Shown here piece by piece: positions 1-6,844 of a stretch of 16,618 nt of DNA. A program made the translations under genes and the position numbers. Each line of letters begins with the position of its first letter. The stretch's first letter is position 1. Origin of the DNA: STD2-102 sp964414205 (GTDB lineage Bacteria; Bacillota; Clostridia; Christensenellales; CAG-917); contig CAYPVP010000031.1 of assembly GCA_964414205.1 (NCBI GenBank), forward strand, positions 1 through 16,618. Direction: 5' to 3'. Below the pieces are notes generated by a model that searched no databases, was not told where the DNA came from, and saw nothing but the letters and a program-made list of their open reading frames with translations.

Positions 1-76
1 TGTTTTTGATTATCCTGTTCAATCTTGTAGTTTAGTTTTGTTTTTAATTATTCTGCTCATTCTTGTAGTTTATTTT
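1..76. repeat. Two-copy degenerate 38-bp tandem repeat
   Basis: Positions 1-38 and 39-76 align end to end with only a handful of mismatches; both copies carry TTCTTGTAGTTTA or a close variant. The array lies just past the stop of the YitT gene and may continue to the left outside the window. No coding role is evident because the YitT frame closes again within a few codons of its TAG. It looks like decayed tandem-repeat DNA. Confidence 0.6.
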
Positions 77-93
77 TGATGGAATTATGTTTT

Positions 94-1329
94 CTAGCCA
101 ATTTTTTTTGTTTCGTTGTCAATTTCATCAAATCTAACTTTTTCTTCAACAAAATCTTCATTTTCATTGACGTCAAATTGCACGACTTTTGTTTCTTCGA
201 CATTCTCTCCGTTGCCGTTGCCGTTGCTGTTGCTGTTGCTGTTGGTGTTGCCGTTGCCGTTGCTGTTGCCGTTGCCGTTGCTGTTGCTGTTGCTGTTGCC
301 GTTGCTGTTGCCGTTGCCGTTGCCGTTGCTGTTGCTGTTGCCGTTGCTGTTGCTGTTGCTGTTCTTTTCAATTTTGTGTTTCAGTTTTGAAAAGAATTTT
401 GTTTTTGTTTCTGTTTCATCAATTTCATCAAGGTCACGATTTAATTTTTTGAAACTATATTTGACTTTGTTTCCAACAACTTCCGACACATCGTTGATTG
501 AAATGAAAGCGTTTTCATCGGTTTCCATGATTTGTTTTTTCAACTTGACAATTTCAAAGCGATTCACCACACAATAGAGCATTTGCTTTTTAGAACCACT
601 ATAAAACCCTTTGCTTTCAATCATTGTTACACCTTGTTTGACATGTTCAGTGATTGTTCTTGCAATCTCTTCACCTTTGTCTGAAACAATTATCAAAGCC
701 TTTCCTTTGTCAAAGCCATCAACGACAAAATCAACAACTTTCAACCCAACTGCATATGAAATTATCGAATAAAGTCCTATTGACATTTCTTTGAACAACA
801 CCATTGCCAAAACATAAATCACCAAGTTGTAGAGCATGACAAATTGTCCAACAGTGATTCCAATTTTTTTTGCAAAAACAATCGCCAAAACCTCAACACC
901 ATCAATAGCACCACCAAAACGAATTGTCATTCCACTGCCAACGCCAGAAAGTATGCCACCAAAAAGAGTTGCCAGCAAAACATCATTTCTCATCAAATCA
1001 AAAACTATTTGGTCAAGTTTGAAAACGCTTTGATACAAATACGACATCAAAGAATAAGCCCCAATCGCCACCAAGGAATAGACTATAAATTGATAGCCGA
1101 GTTTCTTGAAACCAAAAAGAAAAAACGGAACGTTGAAGCACAACAAATAGATTGCCACACTCAATGGCGTGACCATTGAAAGCAAAATTGAAGTTCCTGA
1201 AAAACCTCCGTCAATGACTTTTGCTGGTGCAAGCATCAAAATGACACCTGTTGCATTTATGCAACCTGCAACAACAAGCAAAAACAAGTTTTTCAACTTT
1301 ATTCTATTTTTAAATTTTTCGATTTTCAT
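94..1329 (-). CDS. YitT family membrane protein with a repeat-encoded Asn/Ser/Gly tail
   Basis: This is a 411-residue protein of the YitT/DUF2179 family, whose transport or regulatory role is poorly defined. Residues 15-200 form about five or six hydrophobic membrane segments and include the family-typical GGAIDGVEVLAI stretch (139-150). Residues 215-290 form the soluble DUF2179 domain, ending in the typical DVSEVVG. The family normally stops near residue 290-300. Here about 110 residues follow: a Lys/Asp/Glu linker, about 50 residues of Asn alternating with Ser or Gly, then an acidic end (VEETKVVQF...). I chose the ATG at 1329 because AGAGGA lies 7 nt upstream; an in-frame ATG at 1365 would add 12 residues but has a poor ribosome site. 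The family assignment is firm; the role of the tail is unknown. Confidence 0.88.
   Translation of the reverse strand: MKIEKFKNRIKLKNLFLLVVAGCINATGVILMLAPAKVIDGGFSGTSILLSMVTPLSVAIYLLCFNVPFFLFGFKKLGYQFIVYSLVAIGAYSLMSYLYQSVFKLDQIVFDLMRNDVLLATLFGGILSGVGSGMTIRFGGAIDGVEVLAIVFAKKIGITVGQFVMLYNLVIYVLAMVLFKEMSIGLYSIISYAVGLKVVDFVVDGFDKGKALIIVSDKGEEIARTITEHVKQGVTMIESKGFYSGSKKQMLYCVVNRFEIVKLKKQIMETDENAFISINDVSEVVGNKVKYSFKKLNRDLDEIDETETKTKFFSKLKHKIEKNSNSNSNGNSNSNGNGNGNSNGNSNSNSNGNGNSNGNGNTNSNSNSNGNGNGENVEETKVVQFDVNENEDFVEEKVRFDEIDNETKKIG
211..363. repeat. Hexanucleotide tandem repeat (GTTGCY) inside the YitT gene
   Basis: There are twenty-five consecutive 6-bp units from 211 to 360, plus a trailing GTT. 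Eleven are GTTGCC, thirteen are GTTGCT and one is GTTGGT. Read on the minus strand each unit is Asn (AAC) preceded by Gly (GGC), Ser (AGC) or, once, Thr (ACC). Because the unit is 6 bp, copy-number change keeps the frame. No stop occurs in any of the six frames, so long antisense and shifted open frames here are artefacts. Confidence 0.97.
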
Positions 1330-1462
1330 TTTTTTGTCCTCTTTCTTTTGCACTTTCTTTTGCATTTTTTCTATATCTTTTGCAATTATTTTTCTATTCG
1401 ATTTCTATTTCTTTATATTTCATTGTGCGTCTTTTTTTCCAACTCATTTTGCGATTCGTTTT

Positions 1463-1498
1463 GCCAATTCGTTTGCCAATTCGTTTGCCAATTCGTTT
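1463..1498. repeat. Three-copy 12-bp tandem repeat
   Basis: GCCAATTCGTTT is repeated exactly three times (1463-1474, 1475-1486, 1487-1498), preceded by a partly matching unit around 1451-1462. It lies in the 464-bp stretch between the YitT start and the collagen-like gene. No gene or function can be attached to it. Confidence 0.85.
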
Positions 1499-1573
1499 TC
1501 GATGCTTGAAAAACGTACTTTATTTTTTACAATTTTAGCAACGCATTTTTCAATTTGAAACACTTTATAATTT

Positions 1574-1610
1574 AAAGAAAAATCGTTGCGAAAACGATTT
1601 TCTTTTTTTT
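1574..1610 (-). terminator. Rho-independent terminator, probably bidirectional
   Basis: ATCGTT (1582-1587) pairs with AACGAT (1593-1598), extended by an A/T stem on both sides with one bulge, around a 5-nt loop. T-rich tracts follow on either strand (TTTTTTTT at 1603-1610 on plus; TTTTTCTTT on minus). The only gene pointing into it is the collagen-like gene, whose transcript would end here about 220 nt after its stop. Confidence 0.6.
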
Positions 1611-1760
1611 CCTCTATACATTTGAGTATAGCAGTTTGGTGCTGTTTGTCAACATAGTTTTGATGACTTAATCTACTTTTGCACATATATCGCATGTTCA
1701 AAGATTGCGCCTGCTTTTGCATATATCACGGTTTTACGATTTGTTCAAATTTTGCACTTT

Positions 1761-1871
1761 GGCACACACTCATTGATTGATTCAACCATTAGTATATGTC
1801 ACAATTTCGTTGATTGATTCCACTTTGCTCTATGGCACAAGTTCGTTGATTGATTCCACTTTGCACGTTGA
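1761..1871. repeat. Three decayed 36/37-bp tandem repeats at the 3' end of the collagen-like gene
   Basis: Three units share a TTGATTGATTC core: 1761-1798, 1799-1834 and 1835-1871. The two right-hand units are 36 bp apart and nearly identical around CGTTGATTGATTCCACTTTG. The left one is 37 bp away and more diverged. The rightmost unit encodes the protein's last residues (CKVESINELVP). The middle unit would encode SKVESINEIV in the same frame directly after the TAG stop. Confidence 0.8.
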
Positions 1872-2633
1872 AACAAATGTTGGTTCTAGTTTGTCTGCGG
1901 GAGTCAGCACCAACATTCCAAATTCATTTTTCAAAACTGTTCCACCACCAATGGTTTTTCCACCTGCTTTGATGTTGACTTTTGTTGTTCCGACAGGCAA
2001 TGCTTGATTGACAGCAAGTTGACACAAGGTTGAACAATCAGTTGGCATTGGAGTTGGTGCAGGCATAAATGTGATTGCATTGTTGTAGGTTGCACCTGGC
2101 AATGTCACCGATGCAATTTTGCACAAAGACACTGCCCCCGTAAGATTTCCAGCAGCATTTTTCAGTGAAACCAGCCCACCATTTGCAAGGGAAGGATAGA
2201 TTGCACTCAATCGCCCTGTTTCTGTTCCACCACTTTCCAAGTTTATCGTCGCATTGTTTGTTGGATAGAGTTTGATGAGTTGCGACAAAACAAACTTCAT
2301 TTGCTCAACACAACCACATGAACCACATGGAGGACAAGTGCCGTCTTTTCCTTTTGGAATGACAAAATTCAAAACATGATTTGGTGAACCTGTTGTATCA
2401 AGCACCATTGCATCTGTTCCTGCCTCGCCAGTTGTAGTTGTTCCCACAGTGATTGTATCGCCACTGCCTGTTGGCCCTGGTGGTCCAGGAGGACCTGGTG
2501 GACAAATTGGACAATTCGTATTATTTTGTTCTGATGAACAGTTGAGGCGTTGTTGTTCAAAAAAATTGTTTTCACATTCGGGTTGATTATCTATTTTTGA
2601 AAACATTTTTCTTCCACAAAAATTATTGAACAT
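1830..2633 (-). CDS. Collagen-like surface (exosporium-type) protein
   Basis: This is a 267-residue protein. Residues 1-40 are polar and Cys-containing. A very short collagen segment follows (GPPGPPGPPGPTG, residues about 46-58). Next is the conserved stretch common after collagen repeats in spore-forming Firmicutes (TVGTTTTGEAGTDAMV, then LNFVIPKGKDG), then a cysteine cluster CPPCGSCGC (about 100-108) and a C-terminal region of about 150 residues. There is no signal peptide, sortase motif or membrane segment, which fits a spore-coat or exosporium protein made in the mother cell rather than an exported wall protein; that role is inferred. The start is well supported: AGGAG lies 7 nt before the ATG. 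Collagen-like identity is firm. The collagen part is unusually short, so the protein may be a reduced relative of BclA-type proteins. Confidence 0.8.
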   Translation of the reverse strand: MFNNFCGRKMFSKIDNQPECENNFFEQQRLNCSSEQNNTNCPICPPGPPGPPGPTGSGDTITVGTTTTGEAGTDAMVLDTTGSPNHVLNFVIPKGKDGTCPPCGSCGCVEQMKFVLSQLIKLYPTNNATINLESGGTETGRLSAIYPSLANGGLVSLKNAAGNLTGAVSLCKIASVTLPGATYNNAITFMPAPTPMPTDCSTLCQLAVNQALPVGTTKVNIKAGGKTIGGGTVLKNEFGMLVLTPADKLEPTFVSTCKVESINELVP

Positions 2634-2794
2634 AGTTTTCTCCTATTATTTTATTTCTCACTTCAACATATGAAAAAAATCATTTTTGTGTTTAATTTGC
2701 ACTGAAATTATGTTTTGTTTTCTTTAAAATTCCCCTCAATGGACATTTCATACTTTTCAATTTTTTGAACAAATCAAGACTTTATCAACCAATT

Positions 2795-2824
2795 TTGAAT
2801 GTAGAAGTCATTGTTTTGTATATT
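2795..2824 (+). promoter_or_regulatory. Possible sigma-A promoter for the polysaccharide deacetylase
   Basis: TTGAAT (2795-2800), an 18-bp spacer and TATATT (2819-2824) lie 54 bp before the predicted start codon. The match is moderate and the region is very AT-rich, so chance resemblance is possible. Confidence 0.35.
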
Positions 2825-2878
2825 TTGCTTTTTCTTTGATTTTCAATTTTCATTTTTACTGTTCAGTCTTTCAACAAA

Positions 2879-3823
2879 ATGGCACATAAAAGTTTTCTTT
2901 CAACACAATCTATATTTGTGAAAAAAATACGAATTGCAAATTTAACAAAACAGTTGCTTGTTTCATTTTTACTTTTTCTTTTGGCATTTCAAATGTGCCT
3001 TCCTTTCATTTTTGATTCAATTTTTTCAACAACCTATTGTTTTGAAAAGACAGCAACAAAAAATTCAATAAAGATTCCTGCTGTCATGTATCACAGCATT
3101 TTGAAATCAAAAAAAGGAAAATATATTGTGACACCTTTTCAACTTGAAGAAGATTTGATTGCTTTTCAAAAACTTGGATATACAACAGTTTTTCCAAAAG
3201 AAATCATTGACTATGTAAAATTTGGAAAGAAACTGCCTAAAAAACCTATTTTGATTTCTTTTGATGATGGCTACTACAACAATTTGATTTACGCACTGCC
3301 TATTTTGCAAAAACACAACGCCAAAGCAATTCTCAGTCCTGTTGGTGCTTTTTCTGAATATTCATCTTCAACCAATGACAACAATCACATGCACTATTCA
3401 CATTTGACATGGAAGCAACTCAAACAAATTGCTGACAGTGGAAATTTTGAAATTGGAAATCACACTTTTGAAATGCACAAATTGAAACCTAGATGTGGAA
3501 TTGCAAGACGAAAAAATGAAACCATGGAAGAATACAAAACAAATTTGACATGCGATTTAGAAAAGTTGCAAAACACCCTTTCTTCAAAAGTTGGAGTGAC
3601 ACCACAAGTGTTTGTCTATCCTTTTGGAAAATATAGCAAAGAATGTGAGCCAATTTTGAAATCAATGGGCTTTGAAATGGTTTTGACATGTTTTGAAATG
3701 GTGTCAACAGCAAAAGTTGGTGATGAAAAAAGTCTATATCGATTTGGAAGATACAACAGAAGTGGCAACATTTCAACTGAACAATTTGTCAGCAAAATTG
3801 AAAAGGAAATGGCAAAAACTTGA
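2879..3823 (+). CDS. Polysaccharide deacetylase (NodB/CE4 family), membrane-anchored
   Basis: This 314-residue protein would remove acetyl groups from N-acetylated wall or capsule sugars outside the membrane. Residues 24-46 form a single hydrophobic anchor or uncleaved signal. The NodB domain starts at PAVMYHSI (67-74). The catalytic and metal-binding motifs are visible: SFDDG (127-131, the two Asp), NHTFEMH (194-200, metal-binding His pair) and YPFGKYS in the C-terminal half. The spacing of the second His is one residue longer than in the textbook H-T-x-x-H; this variant occurs in a subgroup of clostridial deacetylases as far as I recall. No Shine-Dalgarno sequence precedes the ATG. A GTG at residue 14 (just before KKIRIAN) is an alternative start, also without one. 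The gene converges on the importer operon with 56 bp between stops and no clear terminator. Confidence 0.88.
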   Translation: MAHKSFLSTQSIFVKKIRIANLTKQLLVSFLLFLLAFQMCLPFIFDSIFSTTYCFEKTATKNSIKIPAVMYHSILKSKKGKYIVTPFQLEEDLIAFQKLGYTTVFPKEIIDYVKFGKKLPKKPILISFDDGYYNNLIYALPILQKHNAKAILSPVGAFSEYSSSTNDNNHMHYSHLTWKQLKQIADSGNFEIGNHTFEMHKLKPRCGIARRKNETMEEYKTNLTCDLEKLQNTLSSKVGVTPQVFVYPFGKYSKECEPILKSMGFEMVLTCFEMVSTAKVGDEKSLYRFGRYNRSGNISTEQFVSKIEKEMAKT

Positions 3824-3879
3824 TTTTGAAATCAGCAAAACGCCTTGACATCTCCCAACACAAAAAGTCAAATTTGGTG

Positions 3880-5022
3880 TCAATCAAGAAAACTTTTGCC
3901 CAAAACTGGCTTTCTTTCTTTCAAAGTTTCAAAAAAGTGATTCAAACAGAAAAATGCCAAAACTGTCAACATGATGCAAAAACCAGGTGCTAGAAACCAG
4001 TTGTAGGCCTCCATTGCAAACCCTCCATTTTTATAGGCAAGGTTTATCATGCTACCCCATGTAACTTTGCTGATGTCACCAAGTCCCAAAAAACTGAGCG
4101 TTGCCTCCAACATTATACATGTTGAAACCGACATGATATATTTTGCCAAAATGACTTCTTTCAAATTTGGCAAGATGTGTTTGAAAACAATTCTAAAATT
4201 GCCAATGCCAACTTCTTTCAAAGATTGAACAAATGGCATATTTTTGAGTTTCATTGTTTTTGCTCGCACAGTTCTTGCAGTTCCACACCACCCCAAAAGT
4301 GCAATGGTCAAAATGATGTTTTGCTGTCCTGCTCCAAGATAGGCTCCAATCACAATTGCCAAAGGTAGCATTGGAATCAACAAAAAGAAATTGATGAAGC
4401 CATTCACAACTTCTCCGACAATGCCTTTTACATAGCCAGCCAAAAGTCCAATTGTTGCACCTAGCCCCAAAGAAATCAGAGCCGACAACAAGCCAATTGA
4501 CAATGTTGAGCCAGTTGCGTAAACAATTTCAGTGAAAATGTCCCTGCCGAGATTGTTTGTCCCCAAAATGTGAATGATTGAACATGGCAAAAATGGAGCA
4601 AACATTTGCTCTCTGCCATATGGTGCAATGAAATTTGGAAAAATTGCAAAAATTGCAAACATTCCCAAAATCAAAACTCCAAAAACAAGTGCTAAACTAC
4701 TTGAAATGACATTTGCATTTTTAACTTTTTTAAGTCTTGTATTCTTTGATGATTTTGCATTTGTTGGTTCTGCATTTATCGATTTTGCACTTGTATTTGT
4801 ATTTGCATTTGTATTTGTCGTTTTAGCACTTGTATTTGCACTTGTTGACACATCTTCACAATGTGCAAAACTAGAAATGTTTGAGTTTTCAATGCTGTTC
4901 GACAGTTCAACATTTTTTATTAGTCTGCCACTTTTTGTGAGTCCAACACATTTTGTGAGTCCAACACTTTTTGAGTGTTTAGAATTGTTTTTCAATCTAT
5001 ACATATCATTTCTAGCCATCAT
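3880..5022 (-). CDS. ABC importer permease (NikC/DppC/OppC family) with a long N-terminal extension
   Basis: This is the inner-membrane permease of a nickel/peptide-type importer and the last gene of the operon. Residues from about 106 on form six membrane segments of the BPD_transp_1 fold. The cytoplasmic ATPase-contact loop is visible as SLKEVGIGNFRIVFKHILPN (EAA motif). The first 100 residues are not part of the family: they are polar, contain the hexapeptide repeat SVGLTK/CVGLTK, then a Ser/Thr/Asn/Ala/Lys-rich stretch encoded by near-hexanucleotide repeats. I place the start at 5022 because GGAG lies 7 nt upstream (ATGATG; 5019 is equally possible). A start at 5052 has no ribosome site. 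The gene overlaps the end of its partner permease by 11 bp, indicating translational coupling. Confidence 0.9.
   Translation of the reverse strand: MMARNDMYRLKNNSKHSKSVGLTKCVGLTKSGRLIKNVELSNSIENSNISSFAHCEDVSTSANTSAKTTNTNANTNTSAKSINAEPTNAKSSKNTRLKKVKNANVISSSLALVFGVLILGMFAIFAIFPNFIAPYGREQMFAPFLPCSIIHILGTNNLGRDIFTEIVYATGSTLSIGLLSALISLGLGATIGLLAGYVKGIVGEVVNGFINFFLLIPMLPLAIVIGAYLGAGQQNIILTIALLGWCGTARTVRAKTMKLKNMPFVQSLKEVGIGNFRIVFKHILPNLKEVILAKYIMSVSTCIMLEATLSFLGLGDISKVTWGSMINLAYKNGGFAMEAYNWFLAPGFCIMLTVLAFFCLNHFFETLKERKPVLGKSFLD
4751..4846. repeat. Degenerate ATTTGY-type repeat in the permease N-terminal extension
   Basis: The stretch is built from variants of ATTTGT, ATTTGC and CACTTG in tandem, densest at 4785-4845. 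On the minus strand it encodes alternating Asn/Thr/Ala/Ser/Lys (for example TNTNANTNTSAKS). It resembles a diverged counterpart of the hexanucleotide array in the YitT gene, but with a different unit. Confidence 0.65.
4933..4968. repeat. Two-copy 18-bp tandem repeat in the permease gene
   Basis: Two 18-bp units (4933-4950 and 4951-4968) differ only at the last base, and a degenerate third follows. They encode the hexapeptide repeats SVGLTK and CVGLTK near the start of the permease. Confidence 0.85.
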
Positions 5023-6001
5023 AGTTTTCTCCATGCAAAGATTTTGGGTCACTCAAAATGCAAATTATGTCAGTGATTAGGTTTGCAAAAATCACCATGA
5101 TTGCCATCAAAAACAAACAGCCTTGCAAAACGGCATAATCTCTTTTTGAAATTGAAGAACTCATCAACATTCCCATTCCAGGAATAGAAAAAACCATTTC
5201 TATGACCAATGAACCTGAAAACAGTCTTCCAAAGCCCATTCCCACCATAGTTATAAACGGCTGACAAATGTTGCGAAAAATATATTTGATTTTGATTTTG
5301 CTGTTGCTTATTCCCCTTGATTTTGCATACAAAACATATTTTTCGTCCATTGCGATTGCTGTGGTGTTTTTCATCATAAGAAACTTTGAAGGAGTTGAAA
5401 CAATGACCAATGTCAAAATTGGCAAAAACAAATGCAATAGTCTGTCACCAAATGCTTTAATTGGGCTTTCAGGAATTATGATTGAATTTAGTCCTCCAAA
5501 CGGAAAAATTCTAAATTTGAAAGAAAAAACAATCATCAAAATTAGTGCCATAAAAAATGTTGGAACTGAATTTAAAATGATGCTTGTTGTGGTCAAGGTT
5601 TTGTCAAGAAAACTATTTTTTTTGTATCCAGCGTTCATTCCGAGCCAAAGAGCCAAAAATGAAGAAATGAAAATTGAAGGCAAAGCAATTTGCAAAGTTG
5701 TTGGAATTCTTTCGGCAATCAATTTGGCAACGCTGTCACCATATTGATAGGAATAGCCTAAATTTCCAGAAAACAAATCTTTGAGATACATCAAAAACTG
5801 CTGACCAAGAGGTAAATCTAGACCTAGTTTGTGAAAATAGAAATCATAGAGTTCTTTTGTAAACAAGTCTTCATCTCCACCAACAAGCATCAAAACAGGG
5901 TCACCTGGCATCAATCTTGGCAAAAAGAAATTTAGCACGACAACAACTATCAAGCATACAAATGAAAATATAATTTTTTTTGCATAGTCTTTTCTTTTCA
6001 T
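5012..6001 (-). CDS. ABC importer permease (NikB/DppB/OppB family)
   Basis: This is a 329-residue inner-membrane permease, a normal length for the family (about 310-330). Residue 8 onward starts a first membrane helix followed by the family-typical PRLMPGDPV, then an extracytoplasmic loop with GLDLPLGQQFLMYL and GNLGYSY, then five more membrane segments. The EAA-like loop reads YAKSRGISNSKIKIKYIFRN. The conserved IPGMG follows. It starts 7 nt after the methyltransferase stop with only a weak GAG ribosome site, so it is probably translated by coupling. It forms a heterodimer with the overlapping permease gene downstream. Confidence 0.93.
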   Translation of the reverse strand: MKRKDYAKKIIFSFVCLIVVVVLNFFLPRLMPGDPVLMLVGGDEDLFTKELYDFYFHKLGLDLPLGQQFLMYLKDLFSGNLGYSYQYGDSVAKLIAERIPTTLQIALPSIFISSFLALWLGMNAGYKKNSFLDKTLTTTSIILNSVPTFFMALILMIVFSFKFRIFPFGGLNSIIIPESPIKAFGDRLLHLFLPILTLVIVSTPSKFLMMKNTTAIAMDEKYVLYAKSRGISNSKIKIKYIFRNICQPFITMVGMGFGRLFSGSLVIEMVFSIPGMGMLMSSSISKRDYAVLQGCLFLMAIMVIFANLITDIICILSDPKSLHGENYDG

Positions 6002-6007
6002 ATTTTC

Positions 6008-6844
6008 TCAAACATTCCAATAAATCAAAGCAGTGTTCAACTGCGTTTCATCAAACAAAACATCGTCAACAGATTTTTGATTGACAAAGTTTTCAACAAT
6101 TTGAGCAACTTTGTTTTTCTCAAAGCCAAAAATTGAAAAGTATTGTTTAAATTTTTCTTTTGCTTCTTCTGTGCCAATCGAACCATGAAATTTTTCGCTG
6201 TATGTTTTCACCTGTGGGTTTCTACCCATTGCATAAAGCATATTGTAAACATAAACGGCCTCTGTTGACAGTCCTTTTAGATTTTCAGTTGAAATCAATT
6301 CTCGAAGTTCTCTGCGATTTTTTGAATATGAACCTTTTGAAACTGTCAAAATTGCACAACTTTTGTTTGACATGCTTTCCATTTTTGAAAGTTCTTCAAA
6401 ATTGCAAATTGCTGGGCACATTGCTGAAAAAACCAAATCGAATTTATCTTCGGTTTCAAATGTTTCCCACATTGAACAAACCAAATTTACATTTTCAATT
6501 TTCTTTTGTTCAAGGTTCAATCTCAAAACACTCAACGATTGCTCGCTCATGTCAAATGCTGTGACTTGTTTTGCATATTGAGAAAATTCCAAAGAATAAG
6601 AACCAACTCCACAACCTAAATCTAGGATTGTGGAGTCTTTTGAAAACATATTTTGAGATTGCAAAAAGTTGACGACATTCTTTGATTTTTTGTTTTGTTG
6701 CAAAGGTTGATTTATCAAATGTTTTGCTTCGTTTGAAAAATATACATTCCAACCTTCATTTCTCAAAATTCTTTCTTCAACTGTCCCTGCATTTGTGGCA
6801 TTTGCCCACGCAACTGCACATTCTTCTTTTGTAAACATAATCAT
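6008..6844 (-). CDS. Class I SAM-dependent methyltransferase within the importer operon
   Basis: This is a 278-residue cytoplasmic methyltransferase. Motif I is clear (ILDLGCGVGSYS, residues 73-84), followed by the acidic SAM-ribose position (AFDMS, 96-100) and a post-II strand (FDLVFSAMCPAI). There is no membrane segment and no DNA- or RNA-methylase recognition motif, so a small-molecule substrate is likely. Its start shares ATGA with the stop of the binding-protein gene (6844-6841), and its stop is 6 bp from the permease start, so it is fully embedded in the transport operon. It has no ribosome site of its own, which again points to coupling. Because it travels with a nickel/peptide-type importer, I infer that it modifies the imported ligand or a metal-binding molecule. 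The substrate cannot be read from the sequence. Confidence 0.88.
   Translation of the reverse strand: MIMFTKEECAVAWANATNAGTVEERILRNEGWNVYFSNEAKHLINQPLQQNKKSKNVVNFLQSQNMFSKDSTILDLGCGVGSYSLEFSQYAKQVTAFDMSEQSLSVLRLNLEQKKIENVNLVCSMWETFETEDKFDLVFSAMCPAICNFEELSKMESMSNKSCAILTVSKGSYSKNRRELRELISTENLKGLSTEAVYVYNMLYAMGRNPQVKTYSEKFHGSIGTEEAKEKFKQYFSIFGFEKNKVAQIVENFVNQKSVDDVLFDETQLNTALIYWNV

Larger units (their letters stand above)
1330..1829. other. Gene-poor stretch between yitT and the collagen-like gene
   Basis: I see no convincing gene here. The stretch holds the 12-bp repeat at 1463-1498, a terminator-like hairpin at 1574-1610, a small perfect stem (CTATAC 1614-1619 with GTATAG 1626-1631), and the decayed 36/37-bp repeats from 1761 onward that copy the end of the collagen-like gene. 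A minus-strand open frame of 92 codons at 1444-1722 spans the hairpin and has no ribosome site, so I do not call it. The YitT promoter must lie here, but no good sigma-A box was found. Confidence 0.5.

Noticed and set aside
57..577. Long open frames in all six frames across the hexanucleotide array (poly Thr-Ala, Val-Ala, Leu-Pro, Cys-Arg products)
   Set aside because: A 6-bp repeat without stops is open in every frame; only the minus-strand frame continues into a recognised protein family.
1444..1722. 92-codon minus-strand open frame with Asn-Glu-Leu-Ala repeats
   Set aside because: It spans a terminator hairpin, has no ribosome site and shows no recognisable domain; the repeat explains part of its openness.
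3824..3879. Terminator between the converging deacetylase and permease genes
   Set aside because: Only a 5-bp TTGAC/GTCAA pairing with a long loop and no T tract was found.
4574..5080. 168-codon plus-strand open frame
   Set aside because: It is antisense to the repeat-built N-terminal extension of the permease and overlaps both permease genes.
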